Shown: positions 15,548-24,874 of the stretch, piece after piece
Layout of the letters: the number at the start of each line of letters is the position of its first letter
Position numbering within the stretch: the first letter of the stretch is position 1
Origin: Sphaerisporangium fuscum
Lineage (GTDB): Bacteria; Actinomycetota; Actinomycetes; Streptosporangiales; Streptosporangiaceae
DNA length: 64,000 bases
Assembly (NCBI RefSeq): GCF_018531465.1
Contig: NZ_JAHDTF010000004.1
Span: 372,001 to 436,000, forward strand
Direction of reading: 5' to 3'
The notes under the pieces: generated by a model
Databases searched by the model: none
What the model saw: only the letters and a program-made list of their open reading frames with translations
Told to the model about the DNA's origin: nothing
Translations under genes and position numbers: made by a program

Positions 15548-16855
15548 ATGGGTGAGCGTTCGGCCCCGAGCGGCGGCCCTCGGCGCGCCGCCGTCGCGGC
15601 GTTCATCGGCACCACGATCGAGTGGTACGACTTCTACGTCTACGCGACCGCCGCCGCGCTGCTGTTCGGCGACCTGTTCTTCCCGGACACCAAGGACCCG
15701 CTCGTCGGCGTCATGGCCTCCTTCGCCACCTACGCGGTCGGTTTCTTCGCCAGGCCGCTCGGCGGCATCATCTTCGGCCACTTCGGCGACCGGGTGGGCC
15801 GCAAGTCCGCGCTGGTGGTGACGCTGCTCATGATGGGCGCGGCGACCTTCCTGGTCGGCCTGCTGCCCACCTACGACTCGATCGGCATGCTCGCGCCGGT
15901 GCTGCTGGTCGTCCTGAGGATCGTCCAGGGCCTCGCGGTCGGCGGCGAGTGGGGCGGCGCGGCGCTGATGGCCGTCGAGCACGCCCCGGAGAAGAAGAAG
16001 ACGTTCTACGGATCGTTCGCCCAGCTCGGCAACTCGGCGGGGGCGCTGCTCGCCACGGGCGCCTTCAGCCTGATGAACGGCCTCGGCGACGGCGCGCTGC
16101 ACACGTGGGGGTGGCGGGTGCCGTTCCTCGCCTCGGCGGCACTGGTCCTGGTGGGCCTGTTCATCCGGCTGCGGGTGGAGGAGTCCCCGGTCTTCGAGCG
16201 GGTGCTCGCGGACGCGCCGGCCGCGCTGCCGATCAAGGAGGCGCTCCGGACGTCCTGGCGTACGGTGCTGCTCGGCATCGGCGCGCTGCCCGTCGCGATC
16301 GGCGGTTACTACATCACCACGACGTTCCTGCTGGCGTACGCGACCGGCCCGGGTGTCGGCGTCGCCGAACAGGTCGTTCTGGACGCGCTGAGCTTCGCCG
16401 CGTTCGTCGAGCTGGTCGCCACGCTGGTCATCTCGTGGCTCGGCGACCGGGTCGGCGCCCGGCGCGTGGTGATCGCCGGCCTCGTGGCCGTGGCGCTCCT
16501 CGCCGCCCCGCAGTTCACCGTCATGGGCACCAAGAACACCTTGCTGATCTTCGGGATGCTCGGGCTGATGCGGCTCGCGATGTCGGCGACGTACGGCCCG
16601 ATGGCCACGCTGCTCGCCGGGATGTTCCGCCCCGACATCCGCTACACCGGCATGTCGCTGGCCTACCAGGTCGCGGGCGCCGTCTTCGGCGGGCTCTCGC
16701 CGCTGGCCGCCACCGCCCTGGTCCAGGCGTACGGCGGAGGGCCGGCCCCCGCGATCGCCCTGCTCATCGGCATGTGCCTGCTGAGCATCGGCTGCCTGGC
16801 CGCCGTACGGCCGGCCCGCCGCGCCGCGGAGAACCCGCTTCCCTCGGCCGTCTGA
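15548..16855 (+). CDS. MHS-family (metabolite:H+ symporter) MFS transporter
   Basis: 435 residues from ATG 15548, GGAGGA four bases upstream. Twelve helices. GTTIEWYDFYVYATAAALLF and FGHFGDRVGRKS are diagnostic of the MHS branch (ShiA, ProP, KgtP), and GEWGGAALMAVEHAP follows. These proteins import organic acids, betaines or amino acid-like solutes with protons. It lies between the PucR regulator and an amidohydrolase, so it probably imports the amidohydrolase substrate. Confidence 0.92.
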   Translation: MGERSAPSGGPRRAAVAAFIGTTIEWYDFYVYATAAALLFGDLFFPDTKDPLVGVMASFATYAVGFFARPLGGIIFGHFGDRVGRKSALVVTLLMMGAATFLVGLLPTYDSIGMLAPVLLVVLRIVQGLAVGGEWGGAALMAVEHAPEKKKTFYGSFAQLGNSAGALLATGAFSLMNGLGDGALHTWGWRVPFLASAALVLVGLFIRLRVEESPVFERVLADAPAALPIKEALRTSWRTVLLGIGALPVAIGGYYITTTFLLAYATGPGVGVAEQVVLDALSFAAFVELVATLVISWLGDRVGARRVVIAGLVAVALLAAPQFTVMGTKNTLLIFGMLGLMRLAMSATYGPMATLLAGMFRPDIRYTGMSLAYQVAGAVFGGLSPLAATALVQAYGGGPAPAIALLIGMCLLSIGCLAAVRPARRAAENPLPSAV

Positions 16856-16888
16856 CACCCGGCCGCTTTTCCCCAAAGGAGAACCCCT

Positions 16889-18505
16889 TTGTCCACGATC
16901 GTCATCAGCAACGCCAAGGTCATCACGATGGACACCGGCCGTCCCGACGCGGAGGCCGTGGCCGTACGGGACGGGCGGATCCTCGCGACCGGCCGGGCCG
17001 AGGAGGTGCTCGCGGCGGCGGGGCCGGGTGCCGAGGTCGTGGACGCCGGGGGCAGGACGGTCCTGCCGGGGTTCATCGACCCGCACAACCACCTGCTGTC
17101 CACGGCCGAGTCGCTGGTCTCCGTCGACGCCCGCTATCCCCGGGTCGGCAGTGTCGCCGACCTGGTCGCGGCCATCGCCGCCGAGGCCGCCCGCACCCCC
17201 GCCGGCCAGTGGATCCGGGCCTTCGGCATGGACGACGCGAAGTTCCCCGAGGGCAGGCCGACCCGCCGGCAGCTCGACGAGGCCACGACCGAGCATCCGG
17301 TGATCATCTACCACGTGTCGGGCCACCAGGCGGTGGTGAACTCCGCCGCCCTGGCCTGGCGCGGTCTCACCGACCAGGTGACCGACCCCGCGGGCGGCAC
17401 GTTCCTGCGCGACGAGGGCGGCCGGCTCACCGGCATGGTGATCGACTCGGCGATGGAGCTGCTGCTGCCGCTCGCGGTCGACATCGGCTGCCACGGGCCG
17501 AACTTCCACACCGACCTGCCCGCCGAGCAGCTGCTGTCGTGGCTGACGGCGGCAGGGGACACCTACCTGGCAGCGGGCGTCACGACGGTCTGCGACCCCC
17601 AGGTGTCGGCCCGGGAGATGAAGATCTACCGCGCCGCCCACGCCGCCGGGACCCTGCCGGTCCGCACGGTCTGCATGCCTCTGTCGCATCTGCTCGATGA
17701 CCTGATCAGGGTGGGCCTCGCCGGGCCGTTCGGCGACGACCGGCTGCGGTTCGGGCACATGAAGTTCTACTGCGACGGCACCCTGCTCGGCGGCACGGCC
17801 ATGTTCGACGAGCCGTACGGCGAGCGCGGGCAGTTCACCGGCTCCCTCTACCACGACCCCGAGCAGCTCACCGCCCTGGTACGGCGGGCGGCGCAGGCCG
17901 GCTGGCAGGTCGGCATCCACACGCAGGGCGACCGGGCGATGGGCTTCAGCCTGGACGCGATCCGGGCGGCGGTGGCGGCGTACGGCGACGACGCCCGGCC
18001 GCGCATCGAGCACTGCGGCCACCCCACCGCGGCACAGGTGAAGGAGTTCGCCGACCTCGGCGTCATCCCGGTCAACCAGCCGAACTTCCTGTACGACAGC
18101 GGCACCGACTTCGTCCGCCGCCTCGGGCCGGAGCGGGCGCACCGGCTGCAGCCGATGCGCGAGGAACTCGACGCGGGCCTGCGGCCGGTGCTGTCCAGTG
18201 ACGCGTTCGTCTCGTCGCTGCGCCCGATGGAGACGGTCGCCAACGCCGTGCGGCGGCGCACCCGCGAGGGCGGCCCCATCGGCGAGGAGCAGGCGGTGAC
18301 GCTGCGCGAGGCGCTGCGCGCCCACACGATCGACGCCGCCTACGCCGTGCGCATGGAGGACCGCATCGGCTCGCTCACCCCCGGCAAGCTCGCCGACGTC
18401 GTGGTCCTCGACGGTGACATCGAGGCGCTGCCGGTCGACAAGCTGTCCGGCGTGGACGCCTGGCTGACCCTCCTGGACGGCCGGGTGGCGCACTCGGCCC
18501 GCTGA
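16889..18505 (+). CDS. Amidohydrolase family protein (Amidohydro_3)
   Basis: 538 residues from TTG 16889 with AAAGGAG seven bases upstream. The metal site HNH follows GFIDPHNHLLST (about 67), later HTQGDRA, EHCGH and a C-terminal DAF motif (SSDAFVSSL) complete the usual set. The fold is the PF07969 branch, which cleaves amides, cyclic amides or N-acyl compounds in the cytoplasm. It follows the symporter by 33 bases in the same operon, so substrate uptake and hydrolysis appear coupled under the PucR regulator. Confidence 0.92.
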   Translation: MSTIVISNAKVITMDTGRPDAEAVAVRDGRILATGRAEEVLAAAGPGAEVVDAGGRTVLPGFIDPHNHLLSTAESLVSVDARYPRVGSVADLVAAIAAEAARTPAGQWIRAFGMDDAKFPEGRPTRRQLDEATTEHPVIIYHVSGHQAVVNSAALAWRGLTDQVTDPAGGTFLRDEGGRLTGMVIDSAMELLLPLAVDIGCHGPNFHTDLPAEQLLSWLTAAGDTYLAAGVTTVCDPQVSAREMKIYRAAHAAGTLPVRTVCMPLSHLLDDLIRVGLAGPFGDDRLRFGHMKFYCDGTLLGGTAMFDEPYGERGQFTGSLYHDPEQLTALVRRAAQAGWQVGIHTQGDRAMGFSLDAIRAAVAAYGDDARPRIEHCGHPTAAQVKEFADLGVIPVNQPNFLYDSGTDFVRRLGPERAHRLQPMREELDAGLRPVLSSDAFVSSLRPMETVANAVRRRTREGGPIGEEQAVTLREALRAHTIDAAYAVRMEDRIGSLTPGKLADVVVLDGDIEALPVDKLSGVDAWLTLLDGRVAHSAR

Positions 18506-18628
18506 GGGAGGGGCCCGCGCCCGTGCCGCACGTCTGCCGCCGCCCCCGGCTTCGTGCCGGGGGTGACTTCGATCATAGGTCTCCGGTTCCCCGGTGAAGG
18601 TGATCTTCCTCGGCCTAGGATCGTCCGC

Positions 18629-19576
18629 ATGATGATTCGCCGGACATTACGGATGATCACCGTCCTGGCCGCGACCTGCACCGTCGCGCTCGCCGGGGCC
18701 GTCGCCACCGGCGTCGGGACCGCGCAGGCCGAGGAGAACCAGCAGACCGATCGCCAGCTGCTGTTCTACAACCACGCCTACAGCGTGCTCGACAAGGAGA
18801 CCGCCGACGCCATCGAGAACTCCGCCTACCTGCGGAAGTTCGCCGGCCTCGAGGTCCGCACCACCTCCGGTGGGGGAATGACCTGGAAGGGGCGGTACAT
18901 CTACGGCCGCCAGACCTACTTCGAGTTCTTCGGCGAAGGCGACCTGCCCGGGCAGGACGCCGAGTTCGGCTCCGCCGGGCTGGGGATCTCGACCGAGCAC
19001 GCCGGCGACCTGGGGACGGTCACCCAGCGGCTGAAGGACCAGGGGATCGCCGAGCCGTTCCCGTACCGCCAGACCCGTGACTTCGGGGACGGCGTCCGCG
19101 TGCCGTGGTTCGACACCATCCGCGCCACCGGGGAGCAGTACGACGCCTTCGACCCCTGGGCGATGGAGTACCTGCCGGAGTACTTCGCCGACCCGCGCAG
19201 CAAGACCGGGCCGGAAAGCTACCCCGGGGACGTCAGCCGGGACCGGTACCTGCCCGACACCTACCGCGACCACCAGATGCTGAACGTGACGGGCGTCCGC
19301 ATGGGCGTCCCCGCGCGCGACCTCGGCAACACACTGCCGCTGCTGAAGGCCGGCGGGTTCACCCTCCAGTCCCTTCCGAACGGCGGCGTCGTCGCGCTCG
19401 GCGGCGGCACCCGGATCCAGCTCGACTCGGTGCCGCGCGAGCGGGCGGGCCTGAAGCAGCTCCAGCTCTCGCTCAACCAGCCGGTGGCGTACGTGCACGT
19501 GGAGCGGATCGGCCACTCGACCCTCGTCGTCGGCCCCGGCGCCCGCGCCGTGTGGACCTTCGACGCCCGGAAGTAG
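18629..19576 (+). CDS. Secreted DUF5829-like protein
   Basis: 315 residues from ATG 18629; a likely -10 (TAGGAT at 18616-18621) places the transcript start at the ATG, so it may be leaderless. A signal peptide precedes AEENQQTD. The mature start DRQLLFYNHAYSVLDKETADAIENS, then TWKGRYIYGRQTYFEFFG, is what I recall for the DUF5829 family, which has no established function. Two glycine-rich loops and no cysteine after the signal peptide are seen. It is exported; nothing in its neighbourhood tells what it acts on. Confidence 0.6.
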   Translation: MMIRRTLRMITVLAATCTVALAGAVATGVGTAQAEENQQTDRQLLFYNHAYSVLDKETADAIENSAYLRKFAGLEVRTTSGGGMTWKGRYIYGRQTYFEFFGEGDLPGQDAEFGSAGLGISTEHAGDLGTVTQRLKDQGIAEPFPYRQTRDFGDGVRVPWFDTIRATGEQYDAFDPWAMEYLPEYFADPRSKTGPESYPGDVSRDRYLPDTYRDHQMLNVTGVRMGVPARDLGNTLPLLKAGGFTLQSLPNGGVVALGGGTRIQLDSVPRERAGLKQLQLSLNQPVAYVHVERIGHSTLVVGPGARAVWTFDARK

Positions 19577-19616
19577 GACACCTCCCGCCGTCTCTCCCGA
19601 GGCCGGCGGGATATCA

Positions 19617-20378
19617 ATGGACGACGACCTCCGGCCCCCGGACGTCGTCGTCCTCCCACACCCCGCGAGAGAGGCGGCCTCCTTCGTGAAGCTCAACGTC
19701 CACGAGCACGGCGACGGCGACAGACTGGCCCTGCTCATCCACGGCGGCATGTGGGACCACCGCACGTGGCACGCCGTCGAACGCGAACTCGCCACCGCCG
19801 GTTACCGCGTTCTGGCTCCCGACCTGCGCGGCCACGGCCTCAGCCCTCGCGGCCCCTGCCGCCCGGAACTGGTGGCCGGCGACCTGGTGGACAGCCTGCC
19901 CACTGGAGCCGACCTGGCCATCGGCCACTCCTTCGGCGGTCTGGCACTCAGCCTGGCCGTCGAACGGCTGCGGCCCCGGCGCGCCGTCTACTCCGACCCC
20001 GGTTTCAGTCCGCGTAACGTCACACCGCAGGCGCTGGCCTTCATGCGGCAACTGCTCGCCGGCGCCACCGCCGAGTCCCTGCGCCGAATCAACTCCCGCT
20101 GGACCGACGCCGACATCGAGGCCGAGCTGGCCGGCCTCGCCCTCGTCGACCCCGCCTTCCTGGACGAGGCCGCCGCTCTCGACGCCGACTACCTGCCCGA
20201 GCGGCCCTGCGTGCCGTCGCTGGTGCAGCTGGCCGACCCCAGCCTCGCCCTCACCGACGCCGAGGTCGCCCTGCTCCGCGAACGCGGCTTCGAGACGCGG
20301 ACGGTCAAGGGCGCGGGCCACTGCATCCACCTCGACGACCTGCCGGGATTCCTGGCCTCCCTCGACGGCTGGATCTGA
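19617..20378 (+). CDS. Alpha/beta-fold hydrolase
   Basis: 253 residues from ATG 19617; GTG 19686 (VKLNVHEHG) is a plausible shorter start since the first 23 residues look unstructured. Oxyanion loop LLIHGGMWDH, nucleophile elbow IGHSFGG (Ser), and a His in GAGHCIHLDD. Typical of small carboxylesterases, C-C hydrolases or lactonases. Substrate unknown. It is convergent with the NIPSNAP gene. Confidence 0.88.
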   Translation: MDDDLRPPDVVVLPHPAREAASFVKLNVHEHGDGDRLALLIHGGMWDHRTWHAVERELATAGYRVLAPDLRGHGLSPRGPCRPELVAGDLVDSLPTGADLAIGHSFGGLALSLAVERLRPRRAVYSDPGFSPRNVTPQALAFMRQLLAGATAESLRRINSRWTDADIEAELAGLALVDPAFLDEAAALDADYLPERPCVPSLVQLADPSLALTDAEVALLRERGFETRTVKGAGHCIHLDDLPGFLASLDGWI

Positions 20379-20421
20379 CGTCCGTCCGGCTCGAGGGATT
20401 CGGCGTCGACCGGGGAAGGGC

Positions 20422-20760
20422 TCAGCTGTTCGTACCTGGCTGCTCTCCCAGATGTTCAGGAAGCAGTGGACGCATGAAAGTCCGTTCGTAACGGAGTACG
20501 CACCCGCTTTCGTCCCTGATGCGGTCCGCTTCCACGAAGTCGGGGTGAATGCCGAACAGGCCGCGGTACTCCTCGTACGCGGCGAGGCTGGGGAAGCTGA
20601 ACAGGGCCAGGGCCTTGTCGCTGGCGCCTTCGGACGGCAGGAAGTAGCCGTGGTGTGTGCCACCGTGGCGATTGACCAGCTCGATCCAGCGACGGCCGAA
20701 GCGCTCGAACGCGTCGATCTTCCTCGGGTCGATGACGTACTCGACGACACAGGTGATCAT
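20422..20760 (-). CDS. NIPSNAP-family protein
   Basis: 112 residues. MITCVVEYVIDPRKIDAFERF and GYFLPSEG with the later FPSLAAYEEYRGLF are typical of NIPSNAP/ferredoxin-like alpha-beta barrel proteins, which dimerise and are often found in catabolic or stress loci. No catalytic residue can be assigned. It is transcribed from the side of the Ada-AlkA gene and convergent with the hydrolase. Confidence 0.85.
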   Translation of the reverse strand: MITCVVEYVIDPRKIDAFERFGRRWIELVNRHGGTHHGYFLPSEGASDKALALFSFPSLAAYEEYRGLFGIHPDFVEADRIRDESGCVLRYERTFMRPLLPEHLGEQPGTNS

Positions 20761-20797
20761 AGGGTCATTCTCGTCCGCCTCCGGCGCTCCGACGCAC

Positions 20798-22192
20798 TCA
20801 CCCGCCGCCGCACGCTCGGTGAGCGGCGGGCCGGTGGGCGAGGGCGTCGCCGTGCGCCATCAGGTGGGCGGCCGCGAGAGCCGTCCACGGCCGCCACCGT
20901 TCCGGTGTGGGATGTGCGGGGTCCAGGCCGAGGTCCGCGAGCGCCGCTCGGAGCGAGGCGTCGCCCTGGGGGAACGCCTCACGCCGGCCGAGCCGGAAGC
21001 CCAGGTGGTGACCGAAGTCCTCGTCGACGCCGGGCAGATCGCCGAGTTCGTCCAGGCTCGCACCGTAGCTCAGGGCGCCGTCGCCGAAGGCCGCCGCCAG
21101 CGCGGCGATCGCGGCCGCGTCCGAGGCGGGGAGGCCGAGCGCGGCGAGGGCGTCCTGCGTCAGCGTCCCGGCGTCCGGGAAGGTGTGGGTGAGGCCGCCC
21201 GGCAGCCCGGCCACGGGAGTGCCGATAGCGGTGACGATCGTTTCGAGCCGGCGGGCCACCGCGTCCGGGGAGCGGCCGAGGCTCAGGACGGCCCTCATGC
21301 CGACCTCCAGCGGGCTCCAGGTACCCGGTACGGCAAGGCCGGGCCGGGCGCGGACGACGTCGCCGAGCAGGGGGTCGTGGGAGAGCGCGGCCACCCCGGC
21401 GGCCGGATCGGTGTCGATGCCGAGCAGCCGCCCGACCTGGTCGACCACATGGATCAGGCCCTCCCAGTACGGCAGGTGGGCCCGCAGGAGCAGATATTCC
21501 TCGCCGCCGGGGGAGACCTCCAGGACCCCGGGCGCGCCGTCCACGACGATCGTGCGGCGGTAGGTGCCGCCGTCCACCGCCTCCACCCGCGGCGTGGCAC
21601 GGACCGCGAGGAAGGCCCGCGTCGCCTCCCAGTCGTAGCCGGGCAGCACCGGCAGCCGCAGCGCGAGCCCGCCGTCGGTGACGAGCCGGTCGGCGCGGTG
21701 CCGGCGGTCGCGCAGGTCGGTCGGCGAACGGTGGAACACCTCCCGCATCGTCCTGTTGAACTGCCGCAGGCTCCCGAACCCGGAGGCGAAGGCGATGTCG
21801 AGGACGGTCAGGTCGGTGTCGTCCAGCAGGCGGCGGGCGAAGTGCGCCCGCCGGGAGCGGGCCAGTTGGTCGGGTGTCGCGCCCAGGTGTCTGAGGAACA
21901 GCCGCCTCAGATGCCGGGGCGACATGCCGACCCGCTCCGCCAGCACCGCTTCCGTGCCGTCGTCCAGTACTCCGTCGATGATCATCTGCCATGCCCGGCA
22001 CACCAGCTCCGGCGTGTCCGCCGCCATGGGGCCGGCCACGCGGTACGGCCGGCACCGCAGGCAGGCCCGGAAGCCGGCGGCCTCCGCGGCCGCGGCCAGC
22101 TCGAAGGTGCGGGTGTTCCTGGCCAGCGGCCTGGCCCCGCACCCTGGACGGCAGTAGATGCCGGTGGTGATGACGGCGGAGTACGTGGTCAT
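20798..22192 (-). CDS. Ada-type regulator fused to AlkA-like DNA glycosylase
   Basis: 464 residues with three parts: an Ada zinc/methyl-acceptor domain (Cys14, Cys18, Cys44, Cys47), an AraC-type HTH pair (about 65-150, LARSRRAHFARRLL and FGSLRQFNRTMREVF), and an AlkA-like HhH glycosylase (about 165-450). The protein should take methyl from DNA phosphotriesters, activate alkylation-repair genes and excise alkylated bases. The catalytic Asp is kept (EAFPQGD, Asp411), but the HhH hairpin reads LPGVDEDFGHHLGFRLG instead of the usual LPGIGPWTAxYxxxR, so DNA grip or activity may be altered. No ogt-type methyltransferase is nearby. Confidence 0.9.
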   Translation of the reverse strand: MTTYSAVITTGIYCRPGCGARPLARNTRTFELAAAAEAAGFRACLRCRPYRVAGPMAADTPELVCRAWQMIIDGVLDDGTEAVLAERVGMSPRHLRRLFLRHLGATPDQLARSRRAHFARRLLDDTDLTVLDIAFASGFGSLRQFNRTMREVFHRSPTDLRDRRHRADRLVTDGGLALRLPVLPGYDWEATRAFLAVRATPRVEAVDGGTYRRTIVVDGAPGVLEVSPGGEEYLLLRAHLPYWEGLIHVVDQVGRLLGIDTDPAAGVAALSHDPLLGDVVRARPGLAVPGTWSPLEVGMRAVLSLGRSPDAVARRLETIVTAIGTPVAGLPGGLTHTFPDAGTLTQDALAALGLPASDAAAIAALAAAFGDGALSYGASLDELGDLPGVDEDFGHHLGFRLGRREAFPQGDASLRAALADLGLDPAHPTPERWRPWTALAAAHLMAHGDALAHRPAAHRACGGG

Positions 22193-22256
22193 GAGACAGA
22201 ACTACGCCATCGCCCCCGCGGACGCCGGTCGGATTCGGACGTGACCCCCGTCGATT

Positions 22257-23015
22257 TCATGACAGGTAGCCGCCGTCGATGTCGAGGACGGCGCCGGTGA
22301 CGAAGGAGGCGTTCGGACCGGCCAGGAAGGCGATGCCGGCCGCGATCTCCTCTGGGGTGCCGAAGCGTCCCATCGCGTTGGCGGCACGCTGGACGTCGGC
22401 GAAGGGACTGTGCGGCGGGTTCATGTCGGTGGCCACCGAGCCGGGTTGGACGACGTTGACCGTGATGCCGCGCGGCCCGAGGTCGCGGGCGGCTCCCTTG
22501 GTGTAGCCGACGATGGCGGCCTTGGTGGCGACGTAATCGGCCACGCCGGGGAACCCGGGCCGGGTGGCCTGCATGGAGCCGACGGTGATGATGCGTCCGC
22601 CGTCCCGCAGGACGACGGCGGCGGCTCGGATGGCGGCGGCGACCCCGCCCAGGTTGACGGCCAGTTGCCGGTCGAGGGCGGCCAGGTCGGCCTCGGTGTC
22701 GTCGACTCTGCCGGTGACGAACACCGCGGCGTTGTTGACCAGGATGTCGAGCCGGCCGAAATCGGCGGCCACACGGCGCACCAGGTCGGCGACCTGGCGC
22801 GGGTCGCTCTGGTCGGCCCGGTGGGCGGCGGCGCGCCCGCCCGCGCGTTCGATGGCGGTGACCACGCCGTCGGCCTTGCCGCCGGAGGCGGTGTAGCTGA
22901 TCGCCACCGCGGCGCCGCCGGCCGCGAGCGCGCGGGCGGTCGCCGCGCCGATGCCTCGCGATCCGCCGGTGACCAGGGCGACCTTGCCGTGCAGAGGCTG
23001 TTGCGTCGTGTCCAT
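22257..23015 (-). CDS. Short-chain dehydrogenase/reductase (SDR)
   Basis: 252 residues from ATG 23015. Motifs TGGSRGIG, NNAAV, TVGSMQA and YVATK are complete, with DIDGGYLS at the end. The 26-base gap to the upstream MFS stop makes a two-gene operon (MFS then SDR), likely under the MarR protein encoded divergently from the MFS gene. Substrate unknown; a quinone or aldehyde from the stress that MarR senses is possible. Confidence 0.92.
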   Translation of the reverse strand: MDTTQQPLHGKVALVTGGSRGIGAATARALAAGGAAVAISYTASGGKADGVVTAIERAGGRAAAHRADQSDPRQVADLVRRVAADFGRLDILVNNAAVFVTGRVDDTEADLAALDRQLAVNLGGVAAAIRAAAVVLRDGGRIITVGSMQATRPGFPGVADYVATKAAIVGYTKGAARDLGPRGITVNVVQPGSVATDMNPPHSPFADVQRAANAMGRFGTPEEIAAGIAFLAGPNASFVTGAVLDIDGGYLS

Positions 23016-23041
23016 GGGTGATCTGTTTCCTTGTGCGATCG

Positions 23042-24223
23042 TCAGCGGTGGGCGGCCGGTTCCTGCGGGGTGGGTGCGGCGGCGGGACGGCGGTCGCGTC
23101 CCAGCGAGTAGAGCGCGACGAGCAGGCCCACGACGGTGAGGACGGCGGCGACCGGGTAGATCGAACGCGGTCCGGGGCCGTCGATGAGCCGTCCGCCGAG
23201 CCATCCGGCGAACGCGGCGGCGAGTTGGAAGCCGGAGGCGTTGACGGCGATGGCCAGGGTGGGGGCGGCTTGGGCGGTGGCCACCACGCGGGTCTGCATG
23301 CCCGGAACGATCGCGAACGCCAGGACGCCCAGCACGAACCACAGCACCGCGGCGGAGACCTGGTGGACACCGGCCACCCAGCCGGCCGCGAGCACGCCCG
23401 CCAGGACGGTCAGCAGGCCGGCCAGCGAGGGCATGAGGGCCTTGTCGGCCAGCCATCCGCCCAGGAAGTTTCCGATGACGGCGCCGGCTCCGTACACCAG
23501 CAGCAGCACCGGCACCGCCCCCTCGGAGAACCCGCTGACATCGGTGGCCAGCGGTGCCAGGAAGCTGAAGACGGTGACGACCCCCAGGTTCCCCGCCAAG
23601 GTCAGGGCGATGGCCAGAACGACGTCCCGCCCGGCGAACACGCGCAGCTCGCCCACCAGCGAGCCGACGGCCGGTGCGGGCTGGTCGGGGACCGATCGCA
23701 GCACCAGGACCAGGGCGGCGGCGCTGAACACGGCCACGGCGGCGAAGATCGCCCGCCAGCCGAAGTTGTGGCCGATGAAGGTGCCCAGCGGAGTGCCGGC
23801 GACGATCCCCAGGTTCATGCCCAGCGTCAGCCGCGCCACGGTGGAGGCCTGCCTGCCCTCGGGGGCGGTGGAGATGGCGGTGGAGATCGCGACGGCGAAG
23901 AAGGTGGCCACGACCAGACCGGCGACGAAGCGCGCGGCCAGCAGGACCGGGTAGGTGGGGGCGAGGGCCGAGGCGGCGTTCCCGGCGACGGAGGTGGCGA
24001 CGAGCCCAGCGATGAGCGGCCGGCGGGGCAGCCGCGCGGTCAGTGTGGTGACCACCGGCCCTCCGACGATCATGCCGAGGGCGTAGGCGCTGACCAGCAG
24101 CCCCGCCGCCGGGACGGACACCGACAACTCGCGTGCCACGTCCGGCAGGATCCCGGCGATGACGAACTCTCCGGTGGTCAGGCCGAAGACCACCAGCATG
24201 AGAGAGAAGACCAGAAGCGGCAT
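23042..24223 (-). CDS. MFS efflux transporter (DHA1, AraJ/Cmx type)
   Basis: 393 residues, 12 helices. GEFVIAGILPDVARELSVSVPAAGLLVSAYALGM is the DHA1 opening and RFVAGLVVATFFAVA follows, giving an AraJ/Cmx-type drug exporter. Divergent from a MarR gene with a palindrome between them, and followed by an SDR in the same operon. Exports a toxic small compound; the ligand of MarR is probably the same or related. Confidence 0.9.
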   Translation of the reverse strand: MPLLVFSLMLVVFGLTTGEFVIAGILPDVARELSVSVPAAGLLVSAYALGMIVGGPVVTTLTARLPRRPLIAGLVATSVAGNAASALAPTYPVLLAARFVAGLVVATFFAVAISTAISTAPEGRQASTVARLTLGMNLGIVAGTPLGTFIGHNFGWRAIFAAVAVFSAAALVLVLRSVPDQPAPAVGSLVGELRVFAGRDVVLAIALTLAGNLGVVTVFSFLAPLATDVSGFSEGAVPVLLLVYGAGAVIGNFLGGWLADKALMPSLAGLLTVLAGVLAAGWVAGVHQVSAAVLWFVLGVLAFAIVPGMQTRVVATAQAAPTLAIAVNASGFQLAAAFAGWLGGRLIDGPGPRSIYPVAAVLTVVGLLVALYSLGRDRRPAAAPTPQEPAAHR

Positions 24224-24258
24224 GGCATCGCCCCAATTTGATTCGAGCTCGTATGTTC

Positions 24259-24281
24259 CGAGTCATAACTATCATGACTCG
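24259..24281. promoter_or_regulatory. MarR operator palindrome
   Basis: CGAGTCAT (24259-24266) and ATGACTCG (24274-24281) form a perfect 8-bp inverted repeat with 7-base spacer in the MFS-MarR gap. TACACT at 24294-24299 is a possible -10 that would give a leaderless marR-type transcript. Confidence 0.65.
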
Positions 24282-24305
24282 AAACAGTTCGACTACACTG
24301 GCGGC

Positions 24306-24746
24306 ATGGCGGAGCGACGTGACGCGGTGGCGGACCCGGAGACGGAGGGGCAGATCGACCGGGACGTGTGCAAGCTGATCCACCGGTTCACCCAGAAGCT
24401 GGACACCCACGTGCGCGCCGTCGCCGACGAACTGGCTCTGACCCCCACCCAGGTGATCGCGCTGCGAGAGCTGTCGGACCCGATCACCGCGCGCGAACTG
24501 GCCAAGCGGATGGTCTGCGAGGCCTCCAACGCCACATTCGTTCTCGACCGGCTGGAACAGCAGGGCCTGATCGAGCGGCGGCCTCACCCGACCGACCGGC
24601 GCGCCAAGCAGATCGTGCTCACACCCGCGGGCGAACGCCGCCGGGCCGACGTTCTGGAACGACTGAACGCCCACTCGCCGCTGGCCACGCTCAGCCCCAC
24701 GCAACAGGAATCCCTGCGCGACCTGCTCAAAGCCCTCGTCGCCTGA
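24306..24746 (+). CDS. MarR-family regulator
   Basis: 146 residues from ATG 24306. Winged helix with LTPTQVIALREL, ITARELAKRMVCEASNATFVLDRLEQQGLIERR and the wing DRRAKQIVLTPAGE. One Cys (MVCEAS) lies in the recognition-helix region and could sense oxidants or electrophiles; this is inference. It is divergent from an MFS-SDR operon and almost surely represses it through the palindrome in the gap. Confidence 0.92.
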   Translation: MAERRDAVADPETEGQIDRDVCKLIHRFTQKLDTHVRAVADELALTPTQVIALRELSDPITARELAKRMVCEASNATFVLDRLEQQGLIERRPHPTDRRAKQIVLTPAGERRRADVLERLNAHSPLATLSPTQQESLRDLLKALVA

Positions 24747-24874
24747 AGAAACCGCGGTCGCGGCGACAGATGGGCGCGCCTGGACCGCCAAGGAGCTGAT
24801 CGCCGGCCGATGCACCCCCGGCCTGTCCGAATATGTCCGGCCAGGCCGGGTGGCCCCCGGTAGCGTGGAGCACC

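Noticed and set aside
15308..18493. Very long minus-strand open frame opposite the symporter and amidohydrolase
   Set aside because: Composition is Arg/Gly/His-rich as in GC-rich antisense frames; both plus-strand genes have clear families and starts.
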